Source: Rhizophagus irregularis
Taxonomy: Eukaryota > Glomeromycota > Glomeromycetes > Glomerales > Glomeraceae
Assembly: GCF_026210795.1 (NCBI RefSeq)
Contig: NC_089456.1
Location: 3,164,501 to 3,228,500, forward strand
Reading direction: 5' to 3'
DNA: 64,000 nucleotides
Position numbers and translations under genes: made by a program. Below are positions 59,938 through 64,000 of the stretch, one piece after another. The notes under the pieces were generated by a model, which was given only the letters and a program-made list of their open reading frames with translations, did no database searches and was not told the origin of the DNA. Every line of letters begins with the position of its first letter. Position 1 is the stretch's first letter.

Positions 59938-61489
59938 ATTATTAAAGTCTAAAAAGATTATTATTGTATTTGGAAGTAGTGGATAAGAAAGAGTCCAATG
60001 GATGGATACTTTTTTAACTCTAATAAGAATTACATTGTATAAAATGGTGAAATTTACAAGTCGTGTTACATTGTATTCACAGTAATCATTATGCATTTTT
60101 TTTTACTTTTTATTACGTATACAAATTTACAATTATAATATTGTGTGTTAACCTATCGGAGAAAATTCACGTGATCACGATTTTTAACGTATAACGGTAT
60201 TCAAATTTGGTATTTCATTTAAATTTCTTATTTTGCTATTAAAAAATAGAGTTTATGTATCATGTGCATATTTTTTTTGTAGTCAATTTCAACTTATTAT
60301 AACTACCTCATTGAGGTTAATTAAATGAACCAAGATTATCTAGCCCCTCCTAAAGATGATCAAACAATATTTTTTAAATATTCATTACAACGAAATAAAT
60401 AAATAATCATTCTGTATATACTAATACTAGTACAATAAACTGTTTATTTAAATTTCTCTCATGTGAACAGACACAATATTGTCAAAATTTTTATAAATAT
60501 AAAAATTTTTATGTTGCTTATTACATTCATTATTTCAAATTTAGCTTCAAAGTACCCTGCCGTCTTTATGTTCAACTACAATGAAAAAAAATTGATGAGC
60601 TTTGATCCTTCTAAAACGGGAGATGATCATGTCGAGTTTTTCTTTTTAATCTAATACCATTATAATAGCAAGTTTGCGTAACGACTACGGATAGTGGCTA
60701 CTTTAATAGATTTTGGTATGAAGCGCCTAATGCAAGATGAAATTGACGAGATGAATAATACAATATTATCACAAATAATAGCAAGAAATATACCAGATTA
60801 TCTCCTTAATTATAACTACTTTTTTTTGTATTTTTTTTCTTTTATTTTATTTCCTATTATGCCACTTCTTTTTAAATGCGTTTCGCAAATCGTTTGATTA
60901 TTAGTCTCGGAATTTGACTTTCGAACTCTATACTTGTTTTGAAATATATACAGTATACTGATTATAACAATCAACAGATTATTAGAAACATTTTACATTA
61001 AATAAAGAATATCGAATCAAATTTGCTTAACAAATATTTATATATTAAAATATTATATATAAAATACCTTTCCCTATTATGCATTAAATTTTAATTTTCA
61101 AGCCCTTTTCTAATTATATTTCCTTATTATTATGTTTAATGTTTTTCATCTTTAAATAACGAAAGAAATGATTCTGAATAAATCGAAATTCTACAATTGT
61201 TGAACTGTAAAACGCGACAGAAAAAATAGTTTGTGCATCGTGTTACAGTATAATAGTACAAATCAAAACATCTTGAATGTACTATACAATATATTCCTAT
61301 TACAAATATATTTTATTAATTTATTATTACAAATTCTTTGTAGAAGAGATAGGTCATTGTATAAATTAATTCATTTTTCATATTGATCATTTTCTCGTCA
61401 ATTAACGGTAAAGGAATCTACTTGTACAAAAAATCATAATAAAAAAAAATTATACATAATAAAAATTTCCAAAAAAAATATTGCCTGAT
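59938..61489. other. 5' flank and spacer with two small unsupported frames
   Basis: A TCACGTGATCACG site lies at 60168-60180, about 230 bp upstream of the receptor-like ATG. The frame at 60463-60654 (63 codons, MNRHNIVKIFINIKIFMLLI start, then FNYNEKKLMSFDPSKTGDDH) and the stretch near 60718-60830 (MKRLMQDEIDEMNNTILSQI) look somewhat coding-like but have no partner exons. They may be relics of one decayed gene. Confidence 0.35.
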
Positions 61490-61503
61490 ACCTGAAAAGA
61501 AGT

Positions 61504-61630
61504 ATCACCCTGTAAAAAAATTTTTCCGTTTTTAGTTCCGTTTTACTCCGTTTGCGTTGATAAATAGGAGTTTCCATGTTTTTTCCGTAAAGGGCTCATA
61601 TTCACGGAATTAATATGGAAACATCACTTT
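61504..61630. repeat. Fragment of a dispersed element with repeated CCGTTTT
   Basis: CACCCTGTAAAAAAATTTTT is followed by CCGTTTTTAGTTCCGTTTTA and CTCCGTTTGCG, and later TTTCCATGTTTTTTCCGTAA. The left end resembles a MITE terminus; the right end (GGAAACATCAC) is only loosely complementary. Confidence 0.35.
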
Positions 61631-61714
61631 AATAAATAAAATGATATATATGTTTAAATCGTTCAATCAACAAACTGATAACAAACTGATAAATAATTGA
61701 GAATTCATCAATTA

Positions 61715-61930
61715 ATAAAATGGATAAGTTTTTGGATAAGTCACTAAAAGATTACTGAATGTTTAAATTAATAAAATGGATAAAATACTTAAAATTTATT
61801 ATGATAAAATGGATAAAGCAATTAAAATTTATTGAATAATAAAATGGATAAAATTCGGATGGAAAACTGAAAATTTATCATAATATTTAAATGGATAAAA
61901 TTCGGATAAAATGCTGAAAATATACTAAAT
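61715..61930. repeat. Degenerate tandem repeat AAATGGATAAAATTCGGATA
   Basis: Five or six units of 30-55 bp contain AAAATGGATAAA and AAAATTTATTA. No frame is present. Confidence 0.65.
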
Positions 61931-62073
61931 AATTAAACACTGTAACTTTAGTATACAATTACTGATAAATTTTAATTAAGCAACAGGTACACTATATAAC
62001 TCCAACTGTTTAGATTTCTTGCTGGATCTTGTTCTACGTGAAGTTTCTATTGGTTTCTATTGGGAAGTTTCTT

Positions 62074-62485
62074 TTATTCCCTTTTACCTTTCCTTTTTTT
62101 ACCTGTAAATTAATCAAATAATGTATAAGTATAATAAAATTTATTGAGAAAATAATATATTTTGCCAAAATACCAGGAGTTTCTACAGCAATTTCAGTTG
62201 CAGCTGGAGTATTAACTTCGGAAGTAGTAGATGATAAATTTACTATATTGTTTGTAACTGGAGTATTTAATTCAATGTTAGAGAGTGGTAAACCTGCTGT
62301 TTCAGTTACAATAGGAGCATTAGCTTGTGAAGTCACTGTTTTGGTTGTAAGTGGAGCATAAATAATAGATGGTGAAGTTATTTCTACTGTCAACTTAAAA
62401 TTATGAGATGTTATAGATATTATGGAAAAAAATTACCTGAAGTACTTCCAGAATCTTGTAAATTGTCAGTTATTTCATTACTCAT
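62074..62485 (-). CDS. Small Thr/Ser/Val-rich protein, 96 aa, three exons
   Basis: Exons (minus): 62485-62437, 62386-62174 and 62102-62074, with GT-AG introns, in frame for 97 codons. The N-terminus is acidic (MSNEITDNLQDSGSTS). The middle consists of degenerate repeats of about 18-20 residues around xNTPxxTExA (ANAPIVTETAG, LNTPVTNN, VNTPAATEIAVETPG). The C-terminus is strongly basic (GKKRKGKRE), like a nuclear localisation signal. No membrane segment is present. Upstream exon-like pieces (62580-62890) may belong to it or to a dead neighbour. Function unknown. Confidence 0.5.
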
Positions 62486-62579
62486 ACTACTATTTATATA
62501 TACTTCTTGGGAGGTCAGACATTTTTCTTTTTAGGTGATGGCAGTGGAAGGCCATGTTTCTTTGTTTCAATAATTTTCT

Positions 62580-62890
62580 TTTTTTTTTCTTGGTCAACTG
62601 TAAAATTCTTTTAAAAATAAAAATAAAAATAAAAATTTATGCTTAATTTAGCAAATTAAGTACTGTTACAATATAAAGCAACCCATTCTCTAAGGATGAA
62701 ATCAGCCTCAGAAACTGGAAATGTTAGGTTTGCCTCTTTGAACTACAAAAAATATTAATTAATTTGCTTTCTGCAAATATAAATTTAATTATTAAGCACT
62801 TACATCTCTAATAACTTCTTTCACTTTCCTTTTTTGCTGGCAAGATATTGATTCACCATGTAAAGTCTTGAGACTAGTGTTGCCTGCCGT
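62580..62890 (-). pseudogene. Exon-like fragments of an unrecognised gene
   Basis: Minus-strand pieces are SLKTLHGESISCQQKRKVKE before a GTAAGTGC donor (about 62805), then after TTTTTTGTAG the piece FKEANLTFPVSEADFILREW VALYC (about 62670-62743), then FTVDQEKKKKIIETKKHGLP (about 62545-62605). The first two join in frame. The third cannot be joined without hitting a stop. It is probably a truncated gene related to families of short hypothetical proteins in this group of fungi. Confidence 0.35.
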
Positions 62891-63036
62891 ATTAGTTGTA
62901 ATAGAGTTATAAGGTTATAATGTTTTGCCGTAAAGTTGTAACTTTTTGCCATAATTTTTCAACCAGTTGTAATTAGTGTAAAGTTCATAATTAGTATAAT
63001 GTTTAAAATCGTTTAATGTTCAAAACAGATGTAATA

Positions 63037-63208
63037 CAGTCAAACCTTGATATAGCGAACCCTTGATATAGTGAATTTTTTAGACAACTATAATAAATTT
63101 CTCCTTGTTATAACGAATTAACTAATTAAATCTCTTAAAATCTTCACTATAGCCCTATAGCGAAGTTGAGGTCTGGAACCTAGGGTTCGTTATAACAAGA
63201 GTTGACTG
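63037..63208 (+). mobile_element. 172-bp pogo-like MITE
   Basis: Termini are CAGTCAAACCTTGATATAGC and the complement of AACAAGAGTTGACTG, with TA on both sides (63035-63036, 63209-63210). It is the full-length homologue, inverted, of 43737-43915. Confidence 0.8.
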
Positions 63209-63457
63209 TAAAGTAAATTTAAGATATTATTTAATTATATCCAAATATTTTATGATGCATTGTTATAATATTATCATTATTATTTTAAAGTGCTATGTGT
63301 GAATTTGTAACAGAAAAATAGAATGGAAATATTTCAGAATATCGCAAGATAAGTATAACTAAAAAATGCTATTTGGTTAAAAAGGTATATCAGTTTAATC
63401 ACTTTAATGTTATTATAATTGACATAACAATAATTAAGTAATAACAAATTATTTTAG

Positions 63458-63625
63458 TACAAATCAAATAATCCAGATTTTCCATTATCAATTGGTGATT
63501 GGGCTATTCAAATGATAATGCGTCATGCTATCAATCAACATATTCATGCTATTAATCAACAGCATATGTTGATTAAATATAATTTTTTAAAGTTTATTGC
63601 TTATTTATTTTATATTTTTAGATAA
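63458..63625 (+). pseudogene. Isolated exon-like fragment
   Basis: After an acceptor-like ATTATTTTAG the frame reads YKSNNPDFPLSIGDWAIQMI then MRHAINQHIHAINQQH to a TAA at 63623-63625. The first 40 residues look like true protein and the last 15 like A/T translation, so a lost donor near 63570 is likely. No ATG or partner exon is in the window. Confidence 0.35.
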
Positions 63626-64000
63626 AGTAGAAAGAAAGGTCACAAAGGCAAAAATTATGTTCTTGACTTTTTTTGTATTACTTTCTTGATTTGGTCAAAA
63701 TATATATGATTATGTGTGACAAAAATGTTCTTTTTTAATCTGCAAAGACATTAACACATTGTTATTTTTCTTATTTCTATATTTTTTCAAGAGTTATAAA
63801 CACAAAGAGATTGATTAATCAAAAAAATAATATCCCTTAAACTGTAGGGGTTAAAATTAATTTAAAAAATTTTTGAATTATTAAAATAATATCTTAAGAT
63901 TTAGTGATCATAGAAAGATGAAATTATATTTGTTAGATTTCTCTTATTAAAGCGCATTTAATGGTAATAAAATTATAACTCTAAAATTGATAAACAAAAA
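63626..64000. other. Spacer to window end, with one diverged copy of the 146-bp repeat
   Basis: 63895-63990 carries TTTAGTGATCATAGAAAGAT and GCATTTAATGGTAATAAAAT, matching landmarks of the 42280-42890 repeat. Nothing else is seen. Confidence 0.4.

Overview
The window looks like nuclear DNA of a Glomeromycotina (arbuscular mycorrhizal) fungus, most likely Rhizophagus or a close relative. This is inferred from the strong A+T bias with long homopolymer runs, many short introns (about 60-95 nt, GTAAGT-like donors, TTTAG acceptors), a very high load of small DNA transposons, a decayed Crinkler-like gene and a TRP-like channel. No database search was possible.

Layout. 1-0.67 kb: 3' end of a Ser/Asn/Gln-rich protein. 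0.67-10.5 kb: a long gene-poor stretch without recognisable transposons but with simple repeats and recurring short motifs. 10.5-13.5 kb: a decayed gene with Crinkler-like header and P-loop remnants. 14.58-19.32 kb: a 4.7-kb CACTG-ended element with 3-bp target duplication. It carries two opposite-strand tandem arrays whose units look like micro-exons and introns. 19.3-28 kb: dense MITEs, nested elements, hairpins and tandem repeats. 28-31 kb: G+C-richer, coding-like but broken sequence. 31.4-33.7 kb: two divergent alpha/beta hydrolase genes sharing a 194-bp promoter.

35.71-41.81 kb: a 6.1-kb transposon (TIR starting GGGGCATGCC, TTA target duplication). It encodes on the minus strand a large protein that joins a Mutator-like DDE transposase domain to a RecQ helicase. 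The transposase exons are intact and the helicase part has four single-base frame breaks. This is the most unusual system in the window. 42-45 kb: repeats, MITEs and a gene fragment.

45.2-47.2 kb: an 11-exon VHS/GAT adaptor gene (LSB5-like). 48.6-49.3 kb: a long-TIR, MULE-like MITE. 51.1-54.9 kb: a 6-exon TRP-like cation channel. 55.2-56.1 kb: a MITE with a 5-bp duplication. 56.3-59.9 kb: a 7-exon secretory-pathway protein with Cys-rich ectodomain, Ig-like domain and multi-pass C-terminus. 62.1-62.5 kb: a small Thr/Ser/Ala-rich gene. The host genes (two hydrolases, endocytic adaptor, channel, receptor-like protein) show no evident shared pathway. All intron-containing host genes lie on the minus strand, and the intervening space is transposon debris.

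Intron boundaries were placed by eye from GT-AG sites and preserved frame. Each multi-exon model given here closes in frame over its whole length, except the frameshifted helicase.
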